NCBI GenBank assembly: GCA_022824615.1 | Contig: JAJDZM010000270.1 | Span: 1 to 41,692 of the forward strand | Source of the DNA: Candidatus Binatia bacterium | GTDB lineage: Bacteria; Desulfobacterota; Binatia; Bin18 | DNA: 41,692 nucleotides | Reading direction: 5' to 3' | Shown: piece after piece, positions 31,079 through 38,988 of the stretch | How the letters are laid out: every line of letters starts with the position of its first letter | Numbering within the stretch: position 1 is the first letter of the stretch | The notes under the pieces: model-generated | Databases searched by the model: none | The model's input: only the letters and a program-made list of their open reading frames with translations | What the model was told of the DNA's origin: nothing | Translations under genes and position numbers: made by a program

Positions 31079-32794
31079 ATGGCTGAACCCCAGGGTGTGT
31101 TAGAGAGCGATCTCAGATGTATCGACGGACGGCCCTATGGATTTTATAAAGACCTGCGCGGGCAAGCGTATGCCCTCGGCCCGTATGGATTGAGATTTGA
31201 CCATATCCAGGGTGACCCCTTTGCGTCACCGAGCCGCGTGCGGATCGATATTCCGACCAGCCGGGCCACACTACCCGCCTGGTCATACGCCGGAGCCACG
31301 GCACGACGGGCGAGCGCCGACTTTGTGCATCGGGCATTTCTTCGCTCGCTTTCCGCCAGCCGGGGCAAGCTCGGTTCCGGCAAAAGCGGCCTGCTCGAAA
31401 TCCTGGCGGTGGGTCAGCAAGTGCTGGAGCGCACCGCCGTTCTTGTTCGTCCCAACGGCGATCTCCGGGTCCGGCTGAGTGTGGGTCTGCCTGCCGCAGG
31501 GCGACGCATTCTGGGGCGTGAGGCGGCTCAACTGCTCACTCAGCGATTGCCCGAAGCCCTTGATCGTGTCTTTGATGCCTTAAATCCTAACGCGTTACAA
31601 CGTCACGTCCACTGCATCGAAGATCAGGTAGCGTTGCGGGAGCAACTGCATGACCATGGTCTGGTCGCCTTCCTGGCCGAGGACAGTATTTTGCCCCGTC
31701 GGAGTGGAGCGGATGACCGGCCTATGGAGGCGGCGATTCCACTCGACGTGCCCCAAGCGCTCGCGTCTGAACTCCACGCCCCGCATGCGGGCCGGCTGCG
31801 CGGTCTCGGGCTCCGGGCCGGTGTGACGCTGATTGCCGGGGGCGGCTATCACGGTAAATCGACCCTGCTCTCGGCGCTGGCCAACGGCGTGTATGATCAT
31901 ATTCCGGGTGATGGCCGAGACCGCTGTGTTTCCGTAGCGAGTGCGGTGAGCATTCGAGCGGAAGACGGACGTTCGGTGCGAGGGGTTGATCTGCGGCCGT
32001 TTATCAATGCGCTGCCCCTCGGTCGCCGAACGGACTGGTTCGAGACCGCGGATGCATCGGGCAGCACCTCTCAGGCCGCGGCCATTGTTGAGGCGCTGGA
32101 AGCCGGGGCAACCACGCTGCTTATCGACGAAGACACTGCGGCGACAAACTTCATGATCCGCGACGCGCGCATGCGTCGTCTGGTGCCCGGTGAAAAAGAA
32201 CCGATTACACCCTATCTCGATCGGGTCCGCCAGTTATGGGAAGAAAAACACATCTCGTCGGTCCTCGTTGTTGGGGGAGCTGGTGACTACCTCGATGTGG
32301 CTGACATAGTTATCCAGATGGACGAATACCGACCACAGGACGTGACGCAGCGCGCGCGAGAAGTTGCACACGAGATACCCCAAGAAACCTCCGGCCCTCA
32401 AGCTCCAGGACCCTGGCTCGAATCGCGCCCGCGCCGGCCCGACCCGCGCAGCCTCAATCCCAGTCGTGGGCGTAAACAGGAGCGCGTCCGCAGCGTCAAA
32501 ACCCGTGCGATTGAGTTCGGGAGTGAAGAGATTGACGTCTCCCTTCTGTACCAACTTGTCGATGCTGCCCAGTGCCGCATGATCGGCGATGTGTTGCTGC
32601 AATGCGCCCGCGGGCTGTGTGATGGGAAAAAGGCCATTCCCGAACTGCTCGACCGGATTGACGCCGAGATAGAGAAAGACGGTCTGGACGCCATTACCGA
32701 CCGCGACTTCGGTGACCGTGCCCGCGCACGGCGGTTTGAAATTGCAGCAGCGCTCAATCGGTTGCGGAGTCTGCGGCTGGTGGGTGGAGTATAA
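31079..32794 (+). CDS. ABC-class ATPase (PF09818, MRB1590-like)
   Basis: A 571-residue soluble ATPase of the predicted ABC-class ATPase family that includes trypanosome MRB1590. The N-terminal domain (YGFYKDLRGQAY, YGLRFDHIQGDPFASPSRVR, RTAVLV) matches the family's conserved N-terminal module. The Walker A is G-G-G-Y-H-G-K260-S-T-L-L, the ABC-like signature region GSTSQAAAIVEALEAGATTLLIDED leads into Walker B, and the H-loop-like VVGGAGDYLDVAD follows. The C-terminal part has an unstructured Arg/Pro linker, then a small domain. MRB1590 binds RNA; the bacterial members are uncharacterised. GGAGGGAGGGAG precedes the ATG. The GPH transporter gene follows after 33 bases. Confidence 0.85.
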   Translation: MAEPQGVLESDLRCIDGRPYGFYKDLRGQAYALGPYGLRFDHIQGDPFASPSRVRIDIPTSRATLPAWSYAGATARRASADFVHRAFLRSLSASRGKLGSGKSGLLEILAVGQQVLERTAVLVRPNGDLRVRLSVGLPAAGRRILGREAAQLLTQRLPEALDRVFDALNPNALQRHVHCIEDQVALREQLHDHGLVAFLAEDSILPRRSGADDRPMEAAIPLDVPQALASELHAPHAGRLRGLGLRAGVTLIAGGGYHGKSTLLSALANGVYDHIPGDGRDRCVSVASAVSIRAEDGRSVRGVDLRPFINALPLGRRTDWFETADASGSTSQAAAIVEALEAGATTLLIDEDTAATNFMIRDARMRRLVPGEKEPITPYLDRVRQLWEEKHISSVLVVGGAGDYLDVADIVIQMDEYRPQDVTQRAREVAHEIPQETSGPQAPGPWLESRPRRPDPRSLNPSRGRKQERVRSVKTRAIEFGSEEIDVSLLYQLVDAAQCRMIGDVLLQCARGLCDGKKAIPELLDRIDAEIEKDGLDAITDRDFGDRARARRFEIAAALNRLRSLRLVGGV

Positions 32795-32827
32795 TAACTA
32801 CCAAACTCCCGCTACACTCCTGCCTTC

Positions 32828-34306
32828 ATGCCTGCTTCAACTCTACCACCGTCCGCTCCTGTCCGGTTTGCCACCAAGATTTTTTATGGTATCGGCTCCG
32901 TTTCCGAAGGGACGAAAAATACGGTCTTCAACGTTTTTCTCCTCTTCTATTACAACCAAGTCCTGGGGCTCTCGGGGACACTAAGCGGTATCGCGATTTT
33001 TATTGCGCTCTGCATCGACGCGATTACCGACCCCTTGGTAGGCTCGATTTCCGATAATTTCCATTCACGCTGGGGCCGCCGCCATCCGTTCATGTATCTG
33101 GCCGCGCTGCCTATGGCGGTGTGTTTCTTCCTCTTGTTTACACCCCCTGAGCTAGGCCAGATCGGACTCTTCGTATGGTTATGCACCTTTGCGGTCGGAG
33201 TGCGCGTCGCCATGACGTTCTACGCGGTCCCGAGCGGCGCCATGCTTCCGGAGCTCTCGCCCGACTATGATGAGCGTACTTCTCTGGTGAGCTACCGCCT
33301 GTTGTTTGGCTGGTCCGGCGGCCTGACCGCGTCTGTGCTGGGCTATTTTTATTTTTTTGCTCCCTCCGAGGCGTTTGCCGATGGCCGCCTGAATCCCGGA
33401 GCGTATGAAGGATTTGCGCTGGTCTGTGCCGGAATGATGATCGTGACCATTCTGGCCTGTGCGCTTGGGACGCATGGGTTGATTCCGAGTCTAAGGGCGC
33501 CACCGGCAAAACGAACATTTACGCTGGGTCGCTTTGCCGGTGAGCTATGGGCGACATTCTCCAATCGTTCCTATCGGATGCTGGTCATTGGCTCTTTGTT
33601 CTCTGCCGGGGGGCGGGGGTTCAATGACGTGATGTGGCTGTATATGAACACCTATTTCTGGGGATTCTCAACCAAGGAAATCGGTCTCCTGACCTTCGGC
33701 CTGTTTCTCTCCGCCCTTATCGCCTTTTGCCTGACTCGCCCTTTGACTGAACGATTCGATAAAAGACAGGCTGTGCTCGGTTTAGCCGCCTTTGCTATCT
33801 TCTTTTGGCCCCTCTTGATTTTTTCGCGTCTGCTCGGCCTGCTGCCTGAAAACGGGGACCCGAGCCTGCTACCCCTGATCGCCTGCCATGTCATCCTCGC
33901 GGTGACCGCAGTGGTTGCCATCGATATCCTGATTCCTTCCATGATTGCCGATACCGTGGACGAAAACGAGATTGCGACCGGAAAACGCCAAGAGGGCATC
34001 TTTTTCTCCACGATCACGTTTTGTGCAAAGGCGGCGTCCGGCATTGGTGGATTTCTGGCCGGCGTGGCCCTCGACCTCATCCAGTTTCCGACCATGGCGG
34101 AGCCCGGAACGGTTGCGGCCTCTCAGGTTTTCACCTTGGGTCTTGCGGTTGGTCCGGGGCTCATGGTGCTCTTCTTGTGTGCGCTGGTCTTTTTATCCCG
34201 GTATCAAATGACGCGCGCCCGTCATCTTGAGATCCTGGCTGAGCTTGAGCGTCGCCAGAACGATGCCGCGCGACGTGAATCAGGCGTGGCTTCTGTCAGC
34301 CGTTAA
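32828..34306 (+). CDS. GPH-type sugar/cation symporter (MFS)
   Basis: A 492-residue transporter of the glycoside-pentoside-hexuronide family with about 12 transmembrane segments. The N-terminus has K-I-F-Y-G-I-G-S-V-S-E-G, then the GPH marks ALCIDAITDPLVGSISDNFHSRWGRRHPFMY (TM2 and loop 2-3, with the D-x3-D-P-x-x-G core) and FYAVPSGAMLPELSPDYDERTSLVSYR. The likely role is Na+- or H+-coupled uptake of a sugar or glycoside. It is close to the ABC-class ATPase gene, though no ribosome site is seen before its ATG. Its stop codon abuts the remnant of an LLM gene. Confidence 0.9.
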   Translation: MPASTLPPSAPVRFATKIFYGIGSVSEGTKNTVFNVFLLFYYNQVLGLSGTLSGIAIFIALCIDAITDPLVGSISDNFHSRWGRRHPFMYLAALPMAVCFFLLFTPPELGQIGLFVWLCTFAVGVRVAMTFYAVPSGAMLPELSPDYDERTSLVSYRLLFGWSGGLTASVLGYFYFFAPSEAFADGRLNPGAYEGFALVCAGMMIVTILACALGTHGLIPSLRAPPAKRTFTLGRFAGELWATFSNRSYRMLVIGSLFSAGGRGFNDVMWLYMNTYFWGFSTKEIGLLTFGLFLSALIAFCLTRPLTERFDKRQAVLGLAAFAIFFWPLLIFSRLLGLLPENGDPSLLPLIACHVILAVTAVVAIDILIPSMIADTVDENEIATGKRQEGIFFSTITFCAKAASGIGGFLAGVALDLIQFPTMAEPGTVAASQVFTLGLAVGPGLMVLFLCALVFLSRYQMTRARHLEILAELERRQNDAARRESGVASVSR

Positions 34307-34467
34307 GGCAACAGCCACTGATTGCGGTCTTCAGCTATGGGGGGATGCCTCCTGAGCAGACCGAGCGGAATATGCGGCTGTTTGCCTCTGAAGTCATGCC
34401 TAAGCTTCAAAGCCAGGGAGTTCCTGTCACCGTTGGTGAGGCCGCATCTCAAATCCCGGCCAAGTAG
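34307..34467 (+). pseudogene. C-terminal remnant of an LLM oxidoreductase gene
   Basis: Right after the GPH stop codon, one plus-strand frame reads L-I-A-V-F-S-Y-G-G-M-P-P-E-Q-T-E-R-N-M-R-L-F-A-S, then E-V-M-P-K-L-Q-S-Q-G and a stop (TAG, 34465-34467). This lines up with the end of the LLM gene at 15294-16394 (FIGIFKYGGMP, NLRRFAADVMPGL). Only about 50 codons are left and there is no start. A strong terminator follows at 34498, probably that of the lost gene. Confidence 0.85.
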
Positions 34468-34497
34468 CAACGACCCTAGCGCATCCGGTATGATAAG

Positions 34498-34527
34498 GGG
34501 GAGCCGCAGGACGGGCTCCCCTTTACT
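34498..34527 (+). terminator. Intrinsic terminator
   Basis: GGGGAGCC (34498-34505) pairs with GGCTCCCC (34514-34521) around an eight-base loop, followed by TTTACTTTT. It lies 31 bases after the LLM remnant and 22 bases before the UDP-glucose dehydrogenase start, so it isolates that gene from readthrough. Confidence 0.8.
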
Positions 34528-34548
34528 TTTGTGCGCGAAGGAGGCGCT

Positions 34549-35925
34549 GTGGGATTTGCCAAGGATATTCTGTGTATTGGGGCGGGCTATGTTGGTGGAC
34601 CAACCATGGCTATGATTGCCGCCCGCTGCCCCCAGTACAAGGTGACTGTTGTTGATATCAACCACGCCCGTATTGCGGCCTGGCAGAGTGACCACCTGCC
34701 GATCTATGAGCCTGGTCTCGACGAGGTGGTGCGGCAGGCGCGAGGTCGCAATCTCTTTTTTTCGACCCAGGTCGAGCAGGGAATCCGTGACGCCGATATT
34801 ATCTTTGTCTCGGTGAATACCCCCACAAAAAGCTTTGGTCAGGGCGCTGGGCGCGCGGCGGATTTACAATATTGGGAGAAAACCGCGCGTCAAATTCTTG
34901 AACATGCTGAGCGGAACAAGATTGTGGTGGAAAAGTCGACGCTGCCGGTTCGGACCGCCGAGGCGATGGAGCGCATCCTCAACGCCAATACGAAGAATAT
35001 CCGTTTTGAGGTGCTCTCCAACCCGGAATTTCTGGCCGAGGGCAGCGCCATCGCCGACCTGGAAACTCCCGACCGCGTCCTCATTGGATCGAAAGAAACG
35101 CCCGAGGGGATTGCAGCCAGACAGACCCTTGTTGAGATTTACGCCAACTGGGTGCCGAGAGAAAATATTATTGAGTCGAACGTCTGGAGTTCTGAGCTGT
35201 CGAAGCTGGCGGCGAACGCGTTTTTAGCCCAGCGCATTTCTTCCATCAACGCGATTTCCGCCCTGTGTGAAAAAACAGAGGCCGATGTAGATGAAGTTGC
35301 CTACGCGATTGGAAAAGATTCACGCATCGGACCAAAGTTCTTGAAGGCGAGCGTCGGTTTCGGTGGGTCGTGTTTTAAGAAGGACATTCTCAACCTCGTC
35401 TATATTTGTCACAACTACGGTCTCAGCGAGGTGGCCGAATACTGGGAGTCGGTCGTCACAATTAATGAGTGGCAGGAGAGCCGCTTTGTGCGGACCATCC
35501 TCGAAAGCATGTTCAACACAGTGGCCGGGAAGCGCATCGCCCTGCTCGGTTTTGCCTTTAAGGCCAACACCGGAGACACGCGTGAATCTCCGGCCATCTA
35601 TATTGCGCGCGGTCTTGCCGAAGAACGGGCCGAGGTCGTGGTGACCGACCCACAGGCGCTCACCAATGCGCGGGACGATCTGGCAGATATGGGAGACCGA
35701 GTGCGCCTTGAATCCGATCCCTATACCGCCGCGGCGGGGGCGCACGCCCTGGCGATTCTGACCGAGTGGGAGGTGTATCGCCAGCTTGATTATGCCCGCA
35801 TTCTTGCGTCCATGGAGCAACCGGCCTTCCTCTTCGACGGCCGTAATATCCTGGACCATCAACGGCTCTTTGAGTTGGGGTTCAACGTCTTTCCGATCGG
35901 AAAGTCCGCGCTCAAGCATTTCTGA
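34549..35925 (+). CDS. ugd: UDP-glucose 6-dehydrogenase, animal-type
   Basis: A 458-residue NAD+-dependent dehydrogenase that oxidises UDP-glucose to UDP-glucuronate. It has the N-terminal Rossmann motif [11 protein letters not shown], then [34 protein letters not shown]-like sequence, [42 protein letters not shown], and the catalytic Cys275 in [16 protein letters not shown], followed by [13 protein letters not shown]. These segments match animal UGDH far better than the short E. coli Ugd. GTG 34549 is chosen for its GAAGGAGG ribosome site; an in-frame GTG at 34531 is an alternative. The product would feed polysaccharide or glucuronide synthesis. Confidence 0.92.
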   Translation: MGFAKDILCIGAGYVGGPTMAMIAARCPQYKVTVVDINHARIAAWQSDHLPIYEPGLDEVVRQARGRNLFFSTQVEQGIRDADIIFVSVNTPTKSFGQGAGRAADLQYWEKTARQILEHAERNKIVVEKSTLPVRTAEAMERILNANTKNIRFEVLSNPEFLAEGSAIADLETPDRVLIGSKETPEGIAARQTLVEIYANWVPRENIIESNVWSSELSKLAANAFLAQRISSINAISALCEKTEADVDEVAYAIGKDSRIGPKFLKASVGFGGSCFKKDILNLVYICHNYGLSEVAEYWESVVTINEWQESRFVRTILESMFNTVAGKRIALLGFAFKANTGDTRESPAIYIARGLAEERAEVVVTDPQALTNARDDLADMGDRVRLESDPYTAAAGAHALAILTEWEVYRQLDYARILASMEQPAFLFDGRNILDHQRLFELGFNVFPIGKSALKHF

Positions 35926-35980
35926 TGGCCCGGCTGACCTCTGGGTTGGGCCGGGAATTCTGACGGGCTATTCTTCGGGG

Positions 35981-36649
35981 TTAGACCGGCCATTTCTCCA
36001 GCCGATACGCCTGCTCCCAGAAGAGATATTCATACCGGCTGCTCTGGATGAAATGCTCCTCACATTGTTTCCGCTCACCCGCGGAACTGTCCCGGGCCAG
36101 ACGGTCGATGAGCGTAAGCTGCTGCTGGACGTGGGCGCCGAATCCCTCGCCGCTGTAGGCTTGAGTCCACTCTGCGTAGAGCGGGTCGGTGGGCGGTGTG
36201 GCGTTGAGCTTTTTCCCGACCTCCCAATATATCCAGTAGCACGGCAGGACGGTGGCAACGATTTCCGTCAGGCTGCCACTCTGCGCAACCGCCAGAAGGT
36301 GACGGGTGTAGGCCTGCGTGACAGGCGCCCGCCCGGTGTGGTCCAAGTCTTGAGGGGTGAGGCCGAGCTTATCGCTCCAGTTGGTGTGGAGGTTGCGTTC
36401 TACCTGGACCACCGTGGCTGCGTGGTCGGCGAACATATGCAGGGTGTCCAGAGTGTCGGCCTTTGCGCCGCCCAGGCACAGGGCGCGGGCGAAGTCCTGT
36501 AAATACAGATAATCCTGCTGGACGAAAAAAAGAAAACGCTCGCGGCTGAGCGTGCCGGCGCCGAGTTCTCGGACGAACGGGTGGGAAAAAATCGCATCCC
36601 AGATGGGTTGCGCTGCCGTGCGTAAGGCGTGATGAAAGGGCTGGGACAC
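35981..36649 (-). CDS. tenA: TenA-family aminopyrimidine aminohydrolase (thiaminase II)
   Basis: A 222-residue helical TenA protein. The active-site set is visible: Asp46 in QQDYLYL, Tyr114, and Cys137 in L-P-C-Y-W, plus the C-terminal E-Y-L-F-W-E-Q-A-Y segment with the catalytic Glu. TenA hydrolyses 4-amino-5-aminomethyl-2-methylpyrimidine and salvages the pyrimidine half of thiamin from degraded vitamin. It starts with GTG after AAGGAAG. It lies 29 bases downstream of an LLM monooxygenase gene on the same strand, so the two are likely cotranscribed. It converges on the ugd gene. Confidence 0.9.
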   Translation of the reverse strand: MSQPFHHALRTAAQPIWDAIFSHPFVRELGAGTLSRERFLFFVQQDYLYLQDFARALCLGGAKADTLDTLHMFADHAATVVQVERNLHTNWSDKLGLTPQDLDHTGRAPVTQAYTRHLLAVAQSGSLTEIVATVLPCYWIYWEVGKKLNATPPTDPLYAEWTQAYSGEGFGAHVQQQLTLIDRLARDSSAGERKQCEEHFIQSSRYEYLFWEQAYRLEKWPV

Positions 36650-36678
36650 GAGGCACTCTTCCTTTCTCGTGCGGCAAA

Positions 36679-37740
36679 CTAGGCCGAGAGCTGTTTCAAG
36701 GTCGGTAAGACTTCGGTGTTAAAAAGTTCGTCGTGCAGCGTTAGATGAAAACACTCGACTCCAAGCTGCCGGAACTCCTGCATCCGCCGCAAAATAGTAT
36801 CCGGACTGCCTATTAAGCCGCTGGCATAGCCTTCGTTGGAATCGAGCATGGCGAGCTTGTTCTCCCGGTCGGCCCACATGCCTTGCGCGCCGCTTACCCG
36901 CCTCCCTCGGCGTTCCAGTAAGGTGTCGTCGACCGTATTTACCATCATTGTGATTTCTGCCGTTGCTTCCGCATCCGTGCGCCGACACAGGGGGATGGAA
37001 TAGAGGGCAAAGCGGAGTTGACGGCCGGTTTTTGCTGTCCGTTTACGAACGGCTTCAATAAGACCGGCTATTTTGTCCGGGGGGCCGCCGTTTAAGAACA
37101 TCCAGTCCGAATGGTGGGCGGCCATGTTCATTGCGGCCTCCGATTGTCCGCCCTGAAACACCTCAAGGGGGCCGATGGGGCGCGGTTCAAGTCGTAGTCC
37201 ATCGACCTGGTAAAAGCGCCCGGCAAACGAAAACTCTTCGTGCGTCCAGGCTCCCCGCAGGACCTGGATGAACTCGCTCGTCCGCGTATAGCGTTCATCG
37301 TGTTCGATAAGCTCGGCGCCGTACATTCCAAACTCGGCTTCATGCCAGCCCGAGGTGACATTGATAGACCAACGGCCATTGGTGAGGCGGCTCAGCGTGG
37401 CGCTCCATTTGGCAATAGGCGCCGGCAAAAAAAATCCCGGATGAATGGCGGTAATCAGGTGGATGGAGTCAGTATGGGCCGCATAGAAATCCGTCATTGC
37501 CAGACAGTCGTATGAAGAGCCTTCAATCTCCGCTCCCGTTCCCCACCAGCGCTGGGCAACGAGCAGATAATCGATACCCAGCACCTCAGCCTTCTGCACC
37601 GGGGAGAGCAAACGCTGCACCAGCGCGGGACCAGACCGGCCAGGACCCGTCCTCTTGGGCTCCTTTCCTGCGGCTTGTCGTGTCAGATTTGGAGCGGCCA
37701 GGGTAGTCGGGGCCCAGGTACATGTTTTGATGGTCGCCAT
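36679..37740 (-). CDS. LLM flavin monooxygenase (SsuD/SfnG/RutA-like)
   Basis: A 353-residue luciferase-like monooxygenase of the alkanesulfonate monooxygenase type: AEVLGIDYLLVAQRWWG, HLITAIHPGFFLPAPIAKWSATLSRLTNGRWSINVTSGWHEAEFGMYG, DERYTRTSEFIQVLRGAWT, and GPLEVFQGGQSEAAMNMAAHHSDWMFLNGG. These enzymes use FMNH2. The N-terminal 45 residues are basic and Pro/Gly-rich and less conserved, so the exact start is uncertain; no ribosome site precedes the ATG, only a 12-bp palindrome. Paired with tenA, it may oxidise a thiamin- or pyrimidine-derived compound. Confidence 0.87.
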   Translation of the reverse strand: MATIKTCTWAPTTLAAPNLTRQAAGKEPKRTGPGRSGPALVQRLLSPVQKAEVLGIDYLLVAQRWWGTGAEIEGSSYDCLAMTDFYAAHTDSIHLITAIHPGFFLPAPIAKWSATLSRLTNGRWSINVTSGWHEAEFGMYGAELIEHDERYTRTSEFIQVLRGAWTHEEFSFAGRFYQVDGLRLEPRPIGPLEVFQGGQSEAAMNMAAHHSDWMFLNGGPPDKIAGLIEAVRKRTAKTGRQLRFALYSIPLCRRTDAEATAEITMMVNTVDDTLLERRGRRVSGAQGMWADRENKLAMLDSNEGYASGLIGSPDTILRRMQEFRQLGVECFHLTLHDELFNTEVLPTLKQLSA

Positions 37741-37746
37741 AATCGG

Positions 37747-37758
37747 TCTGATATCAGA
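37747..37758. promoter_or_regulatory. 12-bp perfect palindrome before the LLM start
   Basis: TCTGATATCAGA is self-complementary and lies six bases upstream of the start of the LLM-tenA pair, in the 45-base gap from the metallophosphoesterase gene. Such a position would suit a repressor site. No other copy was noticed in the window. Confidence 0.3.
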
Positions 37759-37785
37759 GCGGGGTAGGGCGCTGCCTTTTAGGCC

Positions 37786-38442
37786 TCACATGAATCGTAG
37801 TTCGGTATCAAGTACGCCATCCTCATACCGGGCGACAATATATCCGCCCGCTGCAAAGGGACCGGCGTTCAGTATTTTTGTGCGGCCGATCATATCGACT
37901 CCCGGAGATTCATGGATATGACCGGTGATACATAAATGGGGCTGTTTTTCCGCGATGAATTGGCGGACGGCAGGGCTGCCAACCGGTCTTCCATCAACGA
38001 GCCGGTCGAGCTGCGTGGCATAGGGAGGGGTATGGCAGACCATAATCTGACACGGAGTCGGTGGAACGTCAGCGACCGCTTGTTGCAGGGTCTGCCACAG
38101 GATTTCATCCGGATACTCGAGCGGCGTCTGAAATGGGGTCAGATTTGATCCGCCACACCCATAGATAGCCACCTCGCCGTAACACTGATGTTCCCCGTGC
38201 AAGCTGACCTGTTCAGTCTGAAGAAAGGCAATCGTTTCTGGCTGGTCCAGATTCCCCGGCAGGGCCCGGACTGTTGGACAGTATGTTTGGGCGGCCCGAA
38301 TCACCTGCCGGACGGCGCGTGGTCCCCCAAAGTTGGTCAGATCACCCGAGAGAAGGACCACATCGGCGCTCGCCAACTCCGCGCTGATGGTTTCCATGTG
38401 CGCGGTGGCCATATGTATATCGCCGAACGACACGATTTTCAT
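37786..38442 (-). CDS. Calcineurin-like metallophosphoesterase
   Basis: A 218-residue metallophosphoesterase with the full two-metal motif set: G-D8-I-H10, G-D-L-T-N-F-G-G, G-N-L-D (in place of the commoner GNHD/E), V-C-H-T-P-P-Y and G-H-I-H-E-S-P-G. Its compact size matches the YfcE/MJ0936 type. The substrate could be a cyclic nucleotide, phosphodiester or phosphomonoester. ATG 38442 gives the usual MKIVSFGDIH start; a TTG at 38514, with GGAGG at fair spacing, would add 24 unconserved residues. It lies upstream of the LLM-tenA pair on the same strand. Confidence 0.85.
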   Translation of the reverse strand: MKIVSFGDIHMATAHMETISAELASADVVLLSGDLTNFGGPRAVRQVIRAAQTYCPTVRALPGNLDQPETIAFLQTEQVSLHGEHQCYGEVAIYGCGGSNLTPFQTPLEYPDEILWQTLQQAVADVPPTPCQIMVCHTPPYATQLDRLVDGRPVGSPAVRQFIAEKQPHLCITGHIHESPGVDMIGRTKILNAGPFAAGGYIVARYEDGVLDTELRFM

Positions 38443-38594
38443 GGCGGTTGCCCTGGGGAAAGAAAGAGAGTGCGGTGCTTCTGGACTTGTAATGGATTCC
38501 CGGATGAGGGTCAACGGACTGGTTCCTCCACCGGTCTTGCAAAAGGTATCGGAATCAGGAAATACTACTGAGTCCTCTGGAATATGGTGTATAC

Positions 38595-38891
38595 ATGTCG
38601 AAAAACATCCGATCGAAGGTGCTCGCTATTGGCCGTCCGCTGCGAGTGGAGATCGAGCTTGATGGCGAATGGCTCGAACGCCTTCGTGGGGTATTACAGG
38701 GGATAGGGGAAGGAGAGAAGTCCTACCCCCTCCATCGTTACCTCGAAGAACTACTGGAAGCGGATATCGTTTACCGGGAAGGCGATGCGCGGCGTCGCAA
38801 ACGGTTTGTCGAACGAGAAGTGCTTATCCGCCGGCTCCGTGAACAGCGGCCGTATGACCACACGCCACGAGCCTCTGCGAATAAGCGGTAA
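38595..38891 (+). CDS. Hypothetical basic 98-residue protein
   Basis: A small charged protein of unknown function. The N-terminal half has strand-like PLRVEIELDGEWLERLRGVLQ; the C-terminal half is a long Arg/Glu helix (LEELLEADIVYREGDARRRKRFVEREVLIRRLREQ), possibly a coiled coil or RNA-binding helix. No strong ribosome site is seen before the ATG. It is diverged from the metallophosphoesterase gene and placed 97 bases before trmJ. It is kept because of codon composition and the absence of a better frame. Confidence 0.5.
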   Translation: MSKNIRSKVLAIGRPLRVEIELDGEWLERLRGVLQGIGEGEKSYPLHRYLEELLEADIVYREGDARRRKRFVEREVLIRRLREQRPYDHTPRASANKR

Positions 38892-38988
38892 TGGCGTGGG
38901 GGAATGACTGTTTCCCCGCTACGCTCGATACCGAGGCTTCCCGAGTAGGATTGACATAACGCCCCTGAGGCGGTCGATCACCCTCTGT

